Positions 1-9,878 are shown, numbered from the stretch's first letter. The stretch: 64,000 bases of DNA from Bradyrhizobium sp. B097 (GCF_038957035.1 NZ_CP152412.1:4212501-4276500); one strand, 5' to 3'. The notes: generated by a model not told the origin, from the letters alone. Program-made: numbers and translations.

Positions 1-1
1 C

Positions 2-343
2 GCGATGCTGACCGAACTCGGCTTCGGGCTCGACCTGGAAAACTGCGCGGCGACCGGGGAGACCACCGACCTGATCTACGTGTCGCCGAAATCCGGCGGC
101 GCCGTGTCCCGCGCCGCCGGCGAGCCGTGGCGCGACCGGCTGCTACCGCTGCCGGCGTTCCTGCGCGAAGGCGAAGGCGGCGCCAACGGCTGGTCGGAGC
201 AGGACCTGCGCGACGGCTTCCAGATCACCGGCCTGTTCCTGCTCCGCCACGTGCTGGAGCCCCGCGGTCAGGGCCATTCCGACGCCCGCGACGGGTTTAT
301 CAACGCCGTGACCAGGCCGCGAAGCCGAACGGCGGTTCCGTAA
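2..343 (+). CDS. recO: DNA repair protein RecO, C-terminal part (5' end outside window)
   Basis: The open frame enters from the left edge and ends at a stop at 341-343, so about 113 residues remain of a protein usually near 250. The stretch [18 protein letters not shown] followed by [11 protein letters not shown] and a later YLR-like LPAFL segment is typical of the C-terminal half of alphaproteobacterial RecO. RecO is the RecF-pathway mediator that loads RecA on SSB-coated single-stranded DNA. The gene lies directly upstream of parC on the same strand, separated by 72 bases, so the two may be cotranscribed. The N-terminal OB fold cannot be examined here. Confidence 0.88.
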   Translation, partial: AMLTELGFGLDLENCAATGETTDLIYVSPKSGGAVSRAAGEPWRDRLLPLPAFLREGEGGANGWSEQDLRDGFQITGLFLLRHVLEPRGQGHSDARDGFINAVTRPRSRTAVP

Positions 344-415
344 GGCCGATTCGGGACCTAAATTGCCGTTGATTCGCGGCTTGCCCGATTCACCGCCAAG
401 GTTTAACGCCTCCCC

Positions 416-2671
416 ATGGGAAAACGACAGGTACCGCCGGAAAAGCCGGCCGAAATTCACGAGGTGCCGCTGCGTGATGCGCTCGAGGAGCGCTATCTCG
501 CCTATGCGCTCTCGACCATCATGCATCGTGCGCTGCCGGATGCCCGCGACGGGCTGAAGCCGGTGCACCGGCGCATCCTCTACGGCATGGACCTGCTCGG
601 GCTCGACCCGCGCGCGGCATTCAAGAAGTCCGCCAAGATCGTCGGCGACGTGATGGGCTCGTTCCATCCGCATGGCGACCAGGCGATCTATGACGCCATG
701 GTGCGCCTCGCGCAGGATTTCTCCTCGCGCTACCCGCTGGTCGACGGGCAGGGCAATTTCGGCAATATCGACGGCGACAATGCGGCCGCCTACCGCTACA
801 CCGAAGCGCGCATGACCGAGGTCGCGCGGCTCTTGCTCGAAGGTATCGACGAGGACGGCGTTGAATTCCGCCTCAACTACGACGGCCAGACGAAAGAGCC
901 GGTGGTGTTGCCGGGCGGCTTCCCGAACCTGCTCGCCAACGGTGCGCAGGGCATCGCGGTCGGCATGGCGACCTCGATCCCGCCGCACAACGCCGCCGAG
1001 CTCTGCGACGCCGCGCTGCATCTGATCGAGAAGCCCGACGCCAAGTCCAAGGCGCTGCTGAAATGGGTCAAGGGCCCGGACTTCCCGACCGGCGGCATCG
1101 TCGTCGATTCCAAGGAATCGATCGTCGAGGCCTACACCACGGGCCGCGGCTCGTTCCGCACCCGCGCGCGCTGGACCCAGGAGGAGGGCGCGCGTGGCAC
1201 CTGGGTGATCGTCGTCACCGAGATTCCGTGGCTGGTGCAGAAGTCGCGGATCGTCGAGAAGATCGCCGAACTCATCAACGAGAAAAAGCTGCCGCTGGTC
1301 GGCGATGTCCGCGACGAGTCCGCCGAAGACATCCGCCTCGTGATCGAGCCGAAATCGCGCACCGTCGATCCGGCGCTGATGATGGAATCGCTGTTCCGGC
1401 TGACCGAGCTGGAAAGCAAGATCTCGCTGAACCTGAACGTGCTGATCAAGGGCCGCATCCCGAAGGTGGTCGGCCTTGCCGAGTGCCTGCGCGAGTGGCT
1501 CGACCATCTGCGCGACGTGCTGGTCCGCCGTTCCAACTTCCGCAAGACTCAGATCGAGCACCGCCTGGAAGTGCTGGGCGGCCACCTCGTCGCCTATCTG
1601 AACCTCGACAAGGTGATCAAGATCATCCGCACCGAGGACGAGCCGAAGCCGGTCTTGATGAAGACCTTCAACCTCACAGACGTCCAGGCCGACGCCATCC
1701 TCAACATGCGCCTGCGCAATCTGCGCCGGCTGGAGGAGATGGAGATCCGCACCGAGGACAAGGAGCTGCGCAAGGAGCTGAAGGGCATCGAGGGCCTGCT
1801 CGGCTCCGAGACCGAGCAATGGGCCAAGGTCAGCGATCAGGTCCGCAAGGTCCGCGATATCTTCGGGCCCAAGACCCCGCTCGGCAAGCGCCGCACCACT
1901 TTCGCCGATGCGCCCGAACATGATCTCGCCGCGATCGAGGAAGCCCTGGTCGAGCGCGAGCCGTGCACCGTCGTGATCTCCGAGAAGGGCTGGGTGCGGA
2001 CGCTGAAGGGCCACGTCGAGGATCTCTCGGGGCTCGCTTTCAAGACCGACGACAAGCTCGAGCACTCGTTCTTTGCCGAGACCACCTCGAAGCTGCTGCT
2101 GTTCGCCACCAACGGCAAGTTCTACTCGCTCGATGTCGCCAAGCTGCCGGGCGGCCGCGGCCATGGCGAGCCGATCCGCATGTTCATCGACCTCGAGCAG
2201 GACGCCGCGATCATCTCGCTGTTCGTCAACAAGGGCGAGCGCAAATTCCTGATCGCCAGCAGCGAAGGACAGGGCTTCGTCGTCAAGGAAGAGGACTGCG
2301 TCGGCAACACCCGCAAGGGCAAGCAGGTGCTCAATGTCGAGATGCCGAACGAGGCCCGTGCGATCACGACCGTGAACGGCGACACCGTTGCCGTGATCGG
2401 CACCAACCACAAGATGGTGCTGTTCGGTCTCGACCAGGTGCCGGAGATGGCGCGTGGCCGCGGCGTTCGGCTGCAGAAGTACAGCAGCTCGGAACTGTCC
2501 GATGTCGCGGTGTTCGACGCCAAGGCCGGCCTGACCTGGAAGGATTCCGCCGGCCGTGAGCACAGCATGACGTTGAAGGAACTGGCCGACTGGCGCGGCA
2601 ACCGCGCCGATGCCGGCCGGCTCGCTCACGGCCTGCCGAAGTCGAACAAGTTCAATCGCGGCGTGGAATAG
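416..2671 (+). CDS. parC: DNA topoisomerase IV subunit A (ParC)
   Basis: This 751-residue protein is the breakage-reunion subunit of topoisomerase IV, which decatenates daughter chromosomes together with ParE. The N-terminal GyrA/ParC core carries the quinolone-determining region [13 protein letters not shown] (residues 81-93) and the DNA-cleaving tyrosine, Y128 in YRYTEAR. The C-terminal third has the divergent beta-propeller typical of ParC rather than GyrA. The full length fits the family. At the position equivalent to E. coli ParC Ser80 there is Gln89, with Asp93 at the Glu84 position. The ATG at 416 gives the usual alphaproteobacterial N terminus, although no strong ribosome binding site is visible. 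A palindromic repeat starts only a few bases after the stop. Confidence 0.96.
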   Translation: MGKRQVPPEKPAEIHEVPLRDALEERYLAYALSTIMHRALPDARDGLKPVHRRILYGMDLLGLDPRAAFKKSAKIVGDVMGSFHPHGDQAIYDAMVRLAQDFSSRYPLVDGQGNFGNIDGDNAAAYRYTEARMTEVARLLLEGIDEDGVEFRLNYDGQTKEPVVLPGGFPNLLANGAQGIAVGMATSIPPHNAAELCDAALHLIEKPDAKSKALLKWVKGPDFPTGGIVVDSKESIVEAYTTGRGSFRTRARWTQEEGARGTWVIVVTEIPWLVQKSRIVEKIAELINEKKLPLVGDVRDESAEDIRLVIEPKSRTVDPALMMESLFRLTELESKISLNLNVLIKGRIPKVVGLAECLREWLDHLRDVLVRRSNFRKTQIEHRLEVLGGHLVAYLNLDKVIKIIRTEDEPKPVLMKTFNLTDVQADAILNMRLRNLRRLEEMEIRTEDKELRKELKGIEGLLGSETEQWAKVSDQVRKVRDIFGPKTPLGKRRTTFADAPEHDLAAIEEALVEREPCTVVISEKGWVRTLKGHVEDLSGLAFKTDDKLEHSFFAETTSKLLLFATNGKFYSLDVAKLPGGRGHGEPIRMFIDLEQDAAIISLFVNKGERKFLIASSEGQGFVVKEEDCVGNTRKGKQVLNVEMPNEARAITTVNGDTVAVIGTNHKMVLFGLDQVPEMARGRGVRLQKYSSSELSDVAVFDAKAGLTWKDSAGREHSMTLKELADWRGNRADAGRLAHGLPKSNKFNRGVE

Positions 2672-2677
2672 CGGTGT

Positions 2678-2766
2678 TGTAGCCCGGATGAAGCGCAGCG
2701 AAATCCGGGGCCGCTGTCGCGTTTGGCAACGATCCCGGATTGCGCTGCGCTTCATCCGGGCTACGC
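2678..2766. repeat. Palindromic dispersed repeat (GTAGCCCGGATGAAGCGCA type)
   Basis: The left arm at 2680-2710 begins GTAGCCCGGATGAAGCGCAG. The right arm at 2732-2765 is its near-perfect reverse complement, ending CTTCATCCGGGCTAC. The arms flank a loop of about 20 bases. It fills the gap between parC and the CDF gene and could act as a transcript 3'-end hairpin. From general knowledge this type is scattered widely in Bradyrhizobium intergenic DNA; only this copy is in the window. Confidence 0.8.
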
Positions 2767-2844
2767 CGTCAACTGGCGCGGTGTGATAGTATCCACATTT
2801 CACCGCGCTATAACCGTCGCCGACGATATCGGGCGACGGTTGCC

Positions 2845-3822
2845 ATGGCGCATAATCACGACCACGACCATGACCACAGCGGTCATTCTCATGGACATTC
2901 CCACGCTGGACATTCCCATGCCGGGCACGCGCACGCCGGGCACAGCCACGCGCCCGATAGTTTCGGTACGGCGTTTGCGGTCGGCGCGTCGCTGAACACG
3001 GCCTTCGTCATCGCGGAGCTGATCTTCGGCTACTCCGCCAACTCGCTGGCGCTGGTCTCCGACGCCGTTCACAATCTCTCCGATGTCATCGCGCTGCTGC
3101 TGGCCTGGGGCGGGGCGTGGCTCTCCGGCCGGCGCCCGACCGACACCCACACCTATGGCTACCGCCGTGCCTCGATCCTGGCGGCATTGTTCAATGCCGG
3201 GCTGCTGTTGATCGCGGTCGGCGGCATCGCGGTCGAGGCGATCAACCGCTTCCGTGAGCCGGCCGAGGTCGCAAGCTGGACCGTGGTCTGGGTCGCGGCG
3301 CTCGGCATTTTGATCAACGGCGGCACGGCGCTGCTGTTCATGCGCGGCCGCGACAGCGACCTCAATGTGCGCGGCGCCTATCTGCATATGGCAGCGGATG
3401 CCGGCGTCTCGTTCGGCGTCGTGATCGCCGCGCTGCTGATCATGGCGACTGGCTGGCAGTGGCTCGATCCGGCAATCAGCCTGGTCATCGCCGTGGTGGT
3501 GCTGCTGAGCGGCTGGGAGCTTGCCCGCGACAGCGTCAACCTCGCGCTCGACGCGGTGCCGAGGAGCATCGATCTCAAGCAGGTGAGGGACTATCTCGGC
3601 GCGCTCGAGGGCGTCACTGAGGTGCACGATTTGCACATCTGGGCGATGAGCACCAGCGAGACGGCGTTGACCGCACACCTGGTGCGGCCCGGCGGACATG
3701 ACGATGTCTTCCTGCATCGGGTTTGCGCCGAGCTGTCGGAGCGATTCAGCATCCACCACGCGACCCTGCAGGTCGAGATCAGCAGCGAGACCTGCCGGCT
3801 GGCGCCGGCGGAAATGGTCTAG
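2845..3822 (+). CDS. Cation diffusion facilitator (CzcD/DmeF-like metal exporter) with His-rich N terminus
   Basis: This is a 325-residue inner-membrane CDF transporter, predicted to export Zn2+, Co2+ or similar divalent metals by proton antiport. The first 35 residues are a His-rich tail built from HSH/HAGHSH repeats, a likely metal buffer. Six transmembrane helices follow. They carry the CDF metal-site motifs DAVHN in TM2 and HMAADA in TM5. A cytoplasmic C-terminal domain contains VHDLHIW. I chose ATG 2845 because it places the His-rich tail at the N terminus. The frame is open upstream to 2740, but that part overlaps the palindromic repeat. Substrate specificity cannot be read from sequence alone. 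Confidence 0.9.
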   Translation: MAHNHDHDHDHSGHSHGHSHAGHSHAGHAHAGHSHAPDSFGTAFAVGASLNTAFVIAELIFGYSANSLALVSDAVHNLSDVIALLLAWGGAWLSGRRPTDTHTYGYRRASILAALFNAGLLLIAVGGIAVEAINRFREPAEVASWTVVWVAALGILINGGTALLFMRGRDSDLNVRGAYLHMAADAGVSFGVVIAALLIMATGWQWLDPAISLVIAVVVLLSGWELARDSVNLALDAVPRSIDLKQVRDYLGALEGVTEVHDLHIWAMSTSETALTAHLVRPGGHDDVFLHRVCAELSERFSIHHATLQVEISSETCRLAPAEMV

Positions 3823-3946
3823 CCCGCGGCGAGCCTCACTCGCGTTCAATTGATCGATCGACCCATGTCCGTGTCTTCCACGGCCGCCGACGAGGCGGCA
3901 CATTGCGGCCGCACGCGTTGAGCGGGCTCGATCAATGGAGGGCAAC

Positions 3947-4774
3947 GTGAAGAAGGCAATCGGTCTTGCGATGTTGCTCTGGGTCGTCGGCGCGGTGCTA
4001 CCCGCGGACGCCCAGCCGACGAAATCAGGCGTCGAGCGGCTCTACATCCTCAACTGCGGTGAAGGCGTTGCAGGCGACATTTCGCGCTGGTCGCCCGGCG
4101 TCAATGAAGGCAAGTCGATGGACTTCGTCGACAATTGCTATCTGATCAAGCACGCGCAGGGCTGGTTCCTATGGGACACCGGTATTCCCGACGCGGTCGC
4201 GGCGATGCCGAACGGCCTCGCGCCTGCCGATCCCAAGGCTGTGACCTGGCGGCGGCCGAAGACGCTGGCCGCGCAGCTCGACCAGCTCGGGGTGAAGCCG
4301 TCGGACATCAAGGCGATGGCGGTCTCGCATACCCACCCCGATCACATCGGCAATGTCGAGATGTTCCCGGCGGCGATGCTGTATGTGCAGAAGGCGGAGT
4401 ATGAATGGCCCGGTGCCAACAACGCGCCGCGCTTCAAGCCGGAGCATCCCGTGACGAAGCTCGAGGGTGATCGCGACGTGTTCGGCGACGGCAGCGTCAC
4501 CATCCTGTCGACGCCGGGCCACACGCCCGGCCACCAGTCGCTGCTGGTGAAGCTGCCGAATACCGGCGCGATCGTGCTGACCGGCGATGCCGTTCACTTC
4601 AAGGATAATTGGGACAATCGGCGCGTGCCGGCCTTGAATGCGAGCAAAGAGCAGACGCTGGCCTCGATGCAGAAGATCGCCGACACGCTGGCGAGCGAGA
4701 AGGCGCAGCTCTGGATCAACCACGACAAGGCGCAGCGCGACGGGCTGAAACTGTCGCCGGATTTCTATGACTGA
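3947..4774 (+). CDS. Secreted metallo-beta-lactamase-fold hydrolase (AHL-lactonase-like)
   Basis: The protein (about 275 residues) starts with a signal peptide (KKAIGLAMLLWVVGAVLPADA), so it is exported to the periplasm. The dinuclear metal motif HTHPDH lies at about residues 128-133. Further ligands are the His in STPGHTPGHQS and the Asp in LTGDAVHF. The overall pattern resembles the N-acyl-homoserine-lactonase branch of the fold, so a lactonase or related hydrolytic role is plausible but unproven. I prefer GTG 3947 because GGAGG at 3937-3941 is ideally spaced before it. An in-frame ATG at 3935 is the alternative. The gene stands alone, 124 bases after the CDF gene. Confidence 0.85.
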   Translation: MKKAIGLAMLLWVVGAVLPADAQPTKSGVERLYILNCGEGVAGDISRWSPGVNEGKSMDFVDNCYLIKHAQGWFLWDTGIPDAVAAMPNGLAPADPKAVTWRRPKTLAAQLDQLGVKPSDIKAMAVSHTHPDHIGNVEMFPAAMLYVQKAEYEWPGANNAPRFKPEHPVTKLEGDRDVFGDGSVTILSTPGHTPGHQSLLVKLPNTGAIVLTGDAVHFKDNWDNRRVPALNASKEQTLASMQKIADTLASEKAQLWINHDKAQRDGLKLSPDFYD

Positions 4775-4819
4775 ACCGCTTCGGCGCCGTTCGCTTTCGA
4801 CCAGCCCCGATCGGCCTGA

Positions 4820-5011
4820 TCAACTGTGCGGGGCGGACGGCGCGGTCACCGGCGGGGCGGGCGCGTGCTTTGGCTTCATCGTGCCGGCGTAGAACGACAG
4901 GGCGTAGACCAGGACGATGCCGGCCAGATAGACCCCATAGGATTGCGGCGGGGTGATCGCCCATCGCATGAGGCGTCGGATCGGGTTCGGCTGGCAGGCG
5001 TCGTTATCCAT
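4820..5011 (-). CDS. Small single-span membrane protein of unknown function
   Basis: A 63-residue ORF read from ATG 5011. It begins MDNDACQPNPIRRLMRW, has one hydrophobic span (residues about 24-41, YGVYLAGIVLVYALSFYAG) and ends in a Pro/Ala-rich tail. The composition and span look like a real small bradyrhizobial membrane protein, but I do not recognise a family. The longer frame from 5137 adds low-complexity residues and is unlikely. The next gene on the plus strand starts about 180 bases away and is divergent. Confidence 0.55.
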   Translation of the reverse strand: MDNDACQPNPIRRLMRWAITPPQSYGVYLAGIVLVYALSFYAGTMKPKHAPAPPVTAPSAPHS

Positions 5012-5187
5012 GCGCCCTTTTGCGCGAAGGCCGGGGCAAAGGGAAGCGGAATCGCCGCCGTTCGGCGGCGTCGTTCCGCCCGAAAATGGTGAGGCGGGGC
5101 GGCCTTGCAATGCTGGACGAGCGTCCGCATCTGTCACGCGACGACCAGCCCTTCCTCCCGCACCAATTGCCCGGCATAATCCGACGT

Positions 5188-6441
5188 ATGGAACTCACGC
5201 CCCGTTTGCGCCTCATGAATTGGCTGGTCCGCCAGGGTCTGACCGGCCTGCCGGAAAACGACCTGCTGCGTGGCTTCTGCGAGCGCTGCCGGGCCGCCGG
5301 CATGCCGTTGTCGCGGGCGATCGTCTTCATCGACACCCTGCATCCGATCTTCGAAGGGCGCGGCTTCCGCTGGAACGACGGCGAGAGCAACGAGGCCGAC
5401 ATCTTCGAATACGGCTCGACCAGCAGCGGCGAGGCCAGCCAGAACTGGCGGCGGTCGGCGTTCCATCACATGCTCGAAAACGGCCATGACGAGATGGTGA
5501 TCGACCTCAACGGCTCGCACGATTTTTCGATGATCGGCGACCTCGCCGAGAAGGGCCACAAGCACTTCGCCGCCTTCGTGCATCGCTTCGGCGAGGCCGG
5601 CACGATCGGCGAGATGGACTGCTTCTACTCCTACTACACCACCCGCCGTTCGGATGGCTTCGACGAGAACCACATGTCGGCGCTGCGCGACCTGGTGCCG
5701 GTGCTCGGGCTCGCGATCAAATCGGCCGCCCAGGTCGAGATCGCCCGCACGCTCGGGCGGGTCTATCTCGGCCGCGAGACGGCGGAGCAGGTGCTGCGTG
5801 GGCGCATGCAGCGCGGCATCACCGAGAAGATCAAGGCCGTGCTGTGGTACTCCGACGTGCGCGGCTCGACCGCGATCAGCGAGCGCATCGGCCCGGACGA
5901 GATCATTCCGTTCCTCAACGATTACGCGCAGGCCTCGATCGACGCGATCCATGATGCCGGCGGCGAAGTGTTGAAGCTGATCGGCGACGGCGTGCTGGCG
6001 ATGTTCACCAGCGAGAACATGGCAAACTCCAGGCGCGCGGCGCTGCGCGCCGAGCACAGATTCCGCCATAACATGCGCGTGCTGAACGATCGCCGCGAGA
6101 ACGAGAACCGGCCAACGACCACGGCTTATGTCGGCCTCCATGTCGGCGAGGTCTTCTACGGCAATATCGGCAGCGAGGACCGGCTGGATTTCACCGTGGT
6201 CGGGCCTGCCGTCAACGAGGTCAGCCGGATCGCCTCGATGTGCGCCTCGGTCGACCGCGAGCTGCTGACCTCGACCGATTTCCGCACCGGCCTCGACGCC
6301 GCCGGCCGCAATTATCTGGTCTCCACCGGCCGTTTCGTCTTGCGCGGCATCAGCCACGCGCAGGATCTCTATACGCTGGATCCGGCTGTTATCGCCGACG
6401 AGGTCGTCGGCGGCAAGTACGAGTGGTATCTGGCGAGCTGA
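5188..6441 (+). CDS. Class III adenylate/guanylate cyclase domain protein
   Basis: A protein of about 417 residues with an N-terminal sensory region of roughly 200 residues and a C-terminal class III cyclase catalytic domain. The catalytic core starts KAVLWYSDVRGSTAIS, in which the Asp of SDVRGST is the first metal ligand. It continues with GGEVLKLIGDGVLAMF (second Asp) and the VVGPAVNEVSRIASMC segment. It should convert ATP (or GTP) to a cyclic nucleotide in the cytoplasm; substrate choice is not decided here. ATG 5188 starts the recognisable domain (MELTPRLRLMNWL). ATG 5110 and an earlier start at 5020 are in frame and possible. A palindromic repeat follows the stop. Confidence 0.88.
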   Translation: MELTPRLRLMNWLVRQGLTGLPENDLLRGFCERCRAAGMPLSRAIVFIDTLHPIFEGRGFRWNDGESNEADIFEYGSTSSGEASQNWRRSAFHHMLENGHDEMVIDLNGSHDFSMIGDLAEKGHKHFAAFVHRFGEAGTIGEMDCFYSYYTTRRSDGFDENHMSALRDLVPVLGLAIKSAAQVEIARTLGRVYLGRETAEQVLRGRMQRGITEKIKAVLWYSDVRGSTAISERIGPDEIIPFLNDYAQASIDAIHDAGGEVLKLIGDGVLAMFTSENMANSRRAALRAEHRFRHNMRVLNDRRENENRPTTTAYVGLHVGEVFYGNIGSEDRLDFTVVGPAVNEVSRIASMCASVDRELLTSTDFRTGLDAAGRNYLVSTGRFVLRGISHAQDLYTLDPAVIADEVVGGKYEWYLAS

Positions 6442-6452
6442 GGTCTTTCCAC

Positions 6453-6539
6453 CGTCATTGCGAGGAGCGAAGCGACGAAGCAATCCATCGTCCCGCATAT
6501 GCGGACAGATGGATTGCTTCGCTCCGCTCGCAATGACGT
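6453..6539. repeat. Dispersed palindromic repeat, family A (copy 1)
   Basis: The left arm CGTCATTGCGAGGAGCGAAG pairs with the right arm ending CTCCGCTCGCAATGACG, and the inner arms GAAGCAATCCATC / GATGGATTGCTTC also pair. It lies between the convergent cyclase and MFS genes. Related copies are at 19853-19938 and about 60829-60914. Confidence 0.85.
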
Positions 6540-6551
6540 TGAGGGGCGAGA

Positions 6552-7793
6552 TTAGCACCGCGCGGGTTCGCCGACCATGTCGGGCTGCCGCCTGAGCGAC
6601 ACCGCCGGCGACATCAGGATCACCAGCGCCTGGGCAGCGAAGATCGCGGCCGCGAGATAGAGGCAGGCTTCGGCGCCGTAGAGGCCACCGACGACGGCGC
6701 CGAGTGCGGAGCCGAGCGGGCGGGCGCCGTAGCTCATGATGTTGATCGCGGAGACGCGGCCGAGCAGCGAGGGCGGTGTCACCGATTGCCGCAGCGTGGT
6801 GGTCGAGATCACCCACAGGATCGGGCCGACGCCGAGCAGGAAGAAGCCGAGGCCCGCGAGCAGCGGCGTCGCAATCCAGGTGGTCAACGCCATCACGAGT
6901 GAGGCGACGAGGCCGGTGACCGGGCCGAGCCCGATCACGGTGCCGAACGCCAGCCGCTTCATGACGCGGGTTGCGAACAGCGCGCCGACTACCATGCCGA
7001 CGCCGTACATCGCGAGCGTCGTACCGACGCCGGTGGCGCTGAGCCCGAGATGGCGCACCGCATAGGGCACGAACACGGCGAGCAGCAGGAAGGACGCGGT
7101 GTTGAAGATGAACTGGGTGATGAACACCGGCCGCAGCAAGGCGTGATGCATCACGAAGGCGGCGCCTTCCTTGATGTCCTGCAACGGATGGCGTCGCGGG
7201 GCAGGCTGGCGCGCCGGCTCGTAGATGCCGGCGAGCAGCACGACCGCGATTGCCGACAGCGCGGCGGCGAAGCCGAATGCGGGCGCGGCACCGACCCAGC
7301 CGACCAGCACGCCGCCGAGCGCGGGGCCGCTGGCGAAAGCGACGGTGCGCGCAAGTTCGATACGGGCATTCGCCGCCGGCAATTGCTGCGACGTCACCAG
7401 GGACGGGACCAGCGCAGGAGCTGCGACGCTATAGGCAACCGTGCCGCAGACCGCGATGAAGCCGAGCAGGGCGAGCAGCGGCAACGTCATCGCGCCGAGC
7501 CACAGCAACAGCAGGATCGCGGCCAGGGCGGCGGCGCGCAGCGCCTCGGAGCCTGCCATCACCCAGCGCCGCGACACGCGGTCGGCCAGCAGGCCTGCGG
7601 GAATTGCAAACAGGATGAAGGGCAGCGTCAGTGCGGTCTGCAACAGGCCGGTCTGGCCTTCGCCGACGCCGAGCACCAGCACGGCGACGATGGGCGCGGC
7701 CGCAAGCGCGATCTGCTCGGCCGATTGCGCGGCGAGGTTGGACCAGGCCAGGCGATTGAAGGTGCTTGGCAGGCGAGGCGTGTCGGCGGACAT
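6552..7793 (-). CDS. MFS transporter (MFS_3 / enterobactin-exporter-like)
   Basis: A 413-residue inner-membrane protein with about 12 hydrophobic helices. The loop motif GLLADRVSRRWVM after TM2 is the major facilitator superfamily signature. The domain pattern is that of the MFS_3 exporters that include EntS. The substrate is unknown and likely a small molecule leaving the cell. ATG 7793 gives MSADTPRLPSTFNRLAW; the frame remains open to 7943, but that part reads through intergenic repeat and hairpin DNA. The gene is separated from the upstream flotillin operon by a terminator hairpin, so it is probably a single transcription unit. Confidence 0.88.
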   Translation of the reverse strand: MSADTPRLPSTFNRLAWSNLAAQSAEQIALAAAPIVAVLVLGVGEGQTGLLQTALTLPFILFAIPAGLLADRVSRRWVMAGSEALRAAALAAILLLLWLGAMTLPLLALLGFIAVCGTVAYSVAAPALVPSLVTSQQLPAANARIELARTVAFASGPALGGVLVGWVGAAPAFGFAAALSAIAVVLLAGIYEPARQPAPRRHPLQDIKEGAAFVMHHALLRPVFITQFIFNTASFLLLAVFVPYAVRHLGLSATGVGTTLAMYGVGMVVGALFATRVMKRLAFGTVIGLGPVTGLVASLVMALTTWIATPLLAGLGFFLLGVGPILWVISTTTLRQSVTPPSLLGRVSAINIMSYGARPLGSALGAVVGGLYGAEACLYLAAAIFAAQALVILMSPAVSLRRQPDMVGEPARC

Positions 7794-7876
7794 GGCAGAA
7801 TCCTTAAGGGGAAATTCGATCTGGCCATAGTGTGTGGTTGGAAGACGCCCGATCCCACCCGTTTCCCGACAACGCC

Positions 7877-7906
7877 AAAAACAAGGCCCGTCGTGAGAGG
7901 CGGGCC
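7877..7906 (-). terminator. Rho-independent terminator after the flotillin operon
   Basis: On the minus strand GGCCCG (7906-7901) and CGGGCC (7890-7885) form a 6-bp GC stem followed by TTGTTTTT. It lies downstream of the yqiK-like stop at 8109 and upstream of the MFS gene, separating the two units. Confidence 0.6.
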
Positions 7907-7954
7907 TTTCCAGCGGAAGTGAGATTGAGTGCAGCAGCCGCATCGGACGTGCGT

Positions 7955-8076
7955 TCCCTCTCCCGCTTGCGGGGGAGGGTTAGGGTGGGGGTCTATCCGC
8001 GAGTCGCATCGTGGAGAGAGCCCCCACCCGGATCGCATCTTCGATGCGATCCGACCTCCCCCGCAAGCGGGAGAGG
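7955..8076. repeat. Inverted dispersed repeat (CCCTCTCCCGCTTGCGGGGG type)
   Basis: The left arm CCTCTCCCGCTTGCGGGGGA, with following GGGTGGGGG, is mirrored by CCCCCACCC and CCTCCCCCGCAAGCGGGAGA at the right end. It folds into a long hairpin between the flotillin operon and its terminator. This sequence type is common in intergenic DNA of many Hyphomicrobiales. Confidence 0.8.
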
Positions 8077-8108
8077 TGAAGTGCGCTTGCCATCAGAGCG
8101 CGGTCACT

Positions 8109-9875
8109 TCATTGCGGCGAAGGCCCTGCCGCGAGCTGGCCGGTGATGGTGCCGACCAATGTCGCGGGCCGGCTGTCGTCACTGGCCGCAGGCGCCGGAG
8201 CGACCTCCGTCTTGCGCTGCGCCAGCGCGCTGGTCAGGCTGGTGAGTGCGTCGGGCCCGGCCGGGAAGCCTGCCTCTGCGAGGATCTTGTCGATCATCGG
8301 CTTGAACGCCGAGACCGACAGCAACTGCGCGGCGAGGCCGTCGCCGAGCCCAAGACCGCCATTGCCCCCGCCATTGCCGTTGGCATGGCCGTTGGCGCCG
8401 CCGCGGCCGAGCATGCCGCCGGTGTCGAAGATCCGGATGTCGGAGATCTTCTCGATCGGCTTCACCGCCTCGGCGAGCGCGCTCGGGATCACGTTGATCC
8501 GCGCGAGGTTGAGATCGTAGGCGATCATGTCGGCACTCAATTTGTTGCGCGCCTCGGCCTTCAACGTCGCGACTTCCGCTTCGGCCTGGCCGAGCGCCTT
8601 GACGCCGGCGGCGCGGGTGGTGGCGGCATTGGCGTCGGCTTTCGCCAGCACGTTGGTGGCCTCGGCCTTGTTGGCCGCAGCCTGCTTTTCGGCCTCCGCC
8701 ATCACGGTGATCGGCATCGCGTTGGTTTCGGCAACCTTGCGCGCGGCGATCACATTGATGATCTTGTCGCGCTCGGCGACCTCGGTGGCGCGGGCGGTGG
8801 TGACCTTTTCCTCGGCTGCGATCGCGAGGGCGCGCGCGGTCTCGGCGATGGTCTGGGCTTCCGACTGCTCCTTGCTCTTGGTGGCGACCGCGATCGCGGC
8901 CTCCTGCGCCACGATCTGCAGCTCGCGGTCGGTTTCGGTGGTGCGGCGCTTCACGGCGAGATCGGCCTCGATCTTGCGGGTGTCGCGAGCCTGGTTGGCC
9001 TCGGTCTGCTTGTTGGCGACCGCAAGCTCCTGCTGGATGCGGTATTCGGCTTCGTTCTGCAACGCGGTCTGCTCGACCTGCGCCGTCTGCGCGCGCATCG
9101 CGGCGGTCTTGTTGGCGATGTCGCGCTGTTGGGCGAGCTCGGCCTCGCGCTTGGTGCTTTCGATCGTCAGCGTGGTCTGCCGTGCCACCAGGTCCTGTTG
9201 CGCGATATTGACCTCGGTGGTGCGGACGATCTGGTTGCGCTCCTGCTCACGCTCCTTGGTGATCTTGGTCAGCGTGGTGAGGCCGTGCGCGTCGAAGAAA
9301 TTACTCGGGTTGAAGTGCTTGATGTCGCTCTGGTCGAGCCGGGTCAGCGACACCGACTCGAGCTCGAGACCGTTGTTCTGGATGTCGGCGCCGACCGCGT
9401 CCTGCACCGCCTTGACGAAGGTCGCGCGCTGCTCCTGCAATTCCTCGAGGTTCATGGTCGCGGCGACCGAGCGCAGGCCGTCGACGAATTTGGCCTCGAC
9501 CAGCTCGCGGAGCTCGGCGGCGTCATTGGTGCGGTTGCCGAGCGTCTGCGCGGCCAGCGCGATCGACGAAGAGTCGGGTTTGACGCGCAGATAGAACTCT
9601 GCGCCGATATCGACGCGCATGCGGTCCTTGGTGATCAGCGAGTCCGGACCGCCGCGCGCGACCTCGAGCCGCAGCGTCTTCAGGTTCACCGCGGCGGTGG
9701 AGTGGAAGATCGGCAGCACCAGCGAGCCGCCGTCGAGCACCACCTTCTGACCGCCGAGGCCGGTGCGCACATAGGCCTCATCGCGCGTCGAGCGCTTGTA
9801 GAGTTTTGCGAAAAGCAGGCCAATGACGAGGATAGCGAGGACGCCAATGGCGACGGGTACAGCAAGTTCCCACAT
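8109..9875 (-). CDS. Flotillin-family SPFH protein (YqiK-like)
   Basis: A 588-residue membrane-anchored scaffold. A single N-terminal transmembrane helix (residues about 3-22, ELAVPVAIGVLAILVIGLL) is followed by an SPFH/band-7 domain (about residues 35-210). A long coiled coil rich in Ala, Glu, Lys and Arg spans about 210-470, and there is a Gly/Asn-rich linker with GANGHANGNGGGNGG before the C terminus. Flotillins organise membrane microdomains. YqiK types sit with NfeD/YqiJ-like OB-fold proteins, as here, where the next gene upstream (9879-10541) ends 3 bases before this start. The operon context with a PspA-like gene argues for envelope-stress protection. Confidence 0.9.
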   Translation of the reverse strand: MWELAVPVAIGVLAILVIGLLFAKLYKRSTRDEAYVRTGLGGQKVVLDGGSLVLPIFHSTAAVNLKTLRLEVARGGPDSLITKDRMRVDIGAEFYLRVKPDSSSIALAAQTLGNRTNDAAELRELVEAKFVDGLRSVAATMNLEELQEQRATFVKAVQDAVGADIQNNGLELESVSLTRLDQSDIKHFNPSNFFDAHGLTTLTKITKEREQERNQIVRTTEVNIAQQDLVARQTTLTIESTKREAELAQQRDIANKTAAMRAQTAQVEQTALQNEAEYRIQQELAVANKQTEANQARDTRKIEADLAVKRRTTETDRELQIVAQEAAIAVATKSKEQSEAQTIAETARALAIAAEEKVTTARATEVAERDKIINVIAARKVAETNAMPITVMAEAEKQAAANKAEATNVLAKADANAATTRAAGVKALGQAEAEVATLKAEARNKLSADMIAYDLNLARINVIPSALAEAVKPIEKISDIRIFDTGGMLGRGGANGHANGNGGGNGGLGLGDGLAAQLLSVSAFKPMIDKILAEAGFPAGPDALTSLTSALAQRKTEVAPAPAASDDSRPATLVGTITGQLAAGPSPQ

Positions 9876-9878
9876 ATG

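Noticed and set aside
143..2803. 886-codon open frame antisense to parC
   Set aside because: Composition is Arg/Asp/His/Gln-rich shadow coding opposite a conserved gene; no domain and no ribosome binding site.
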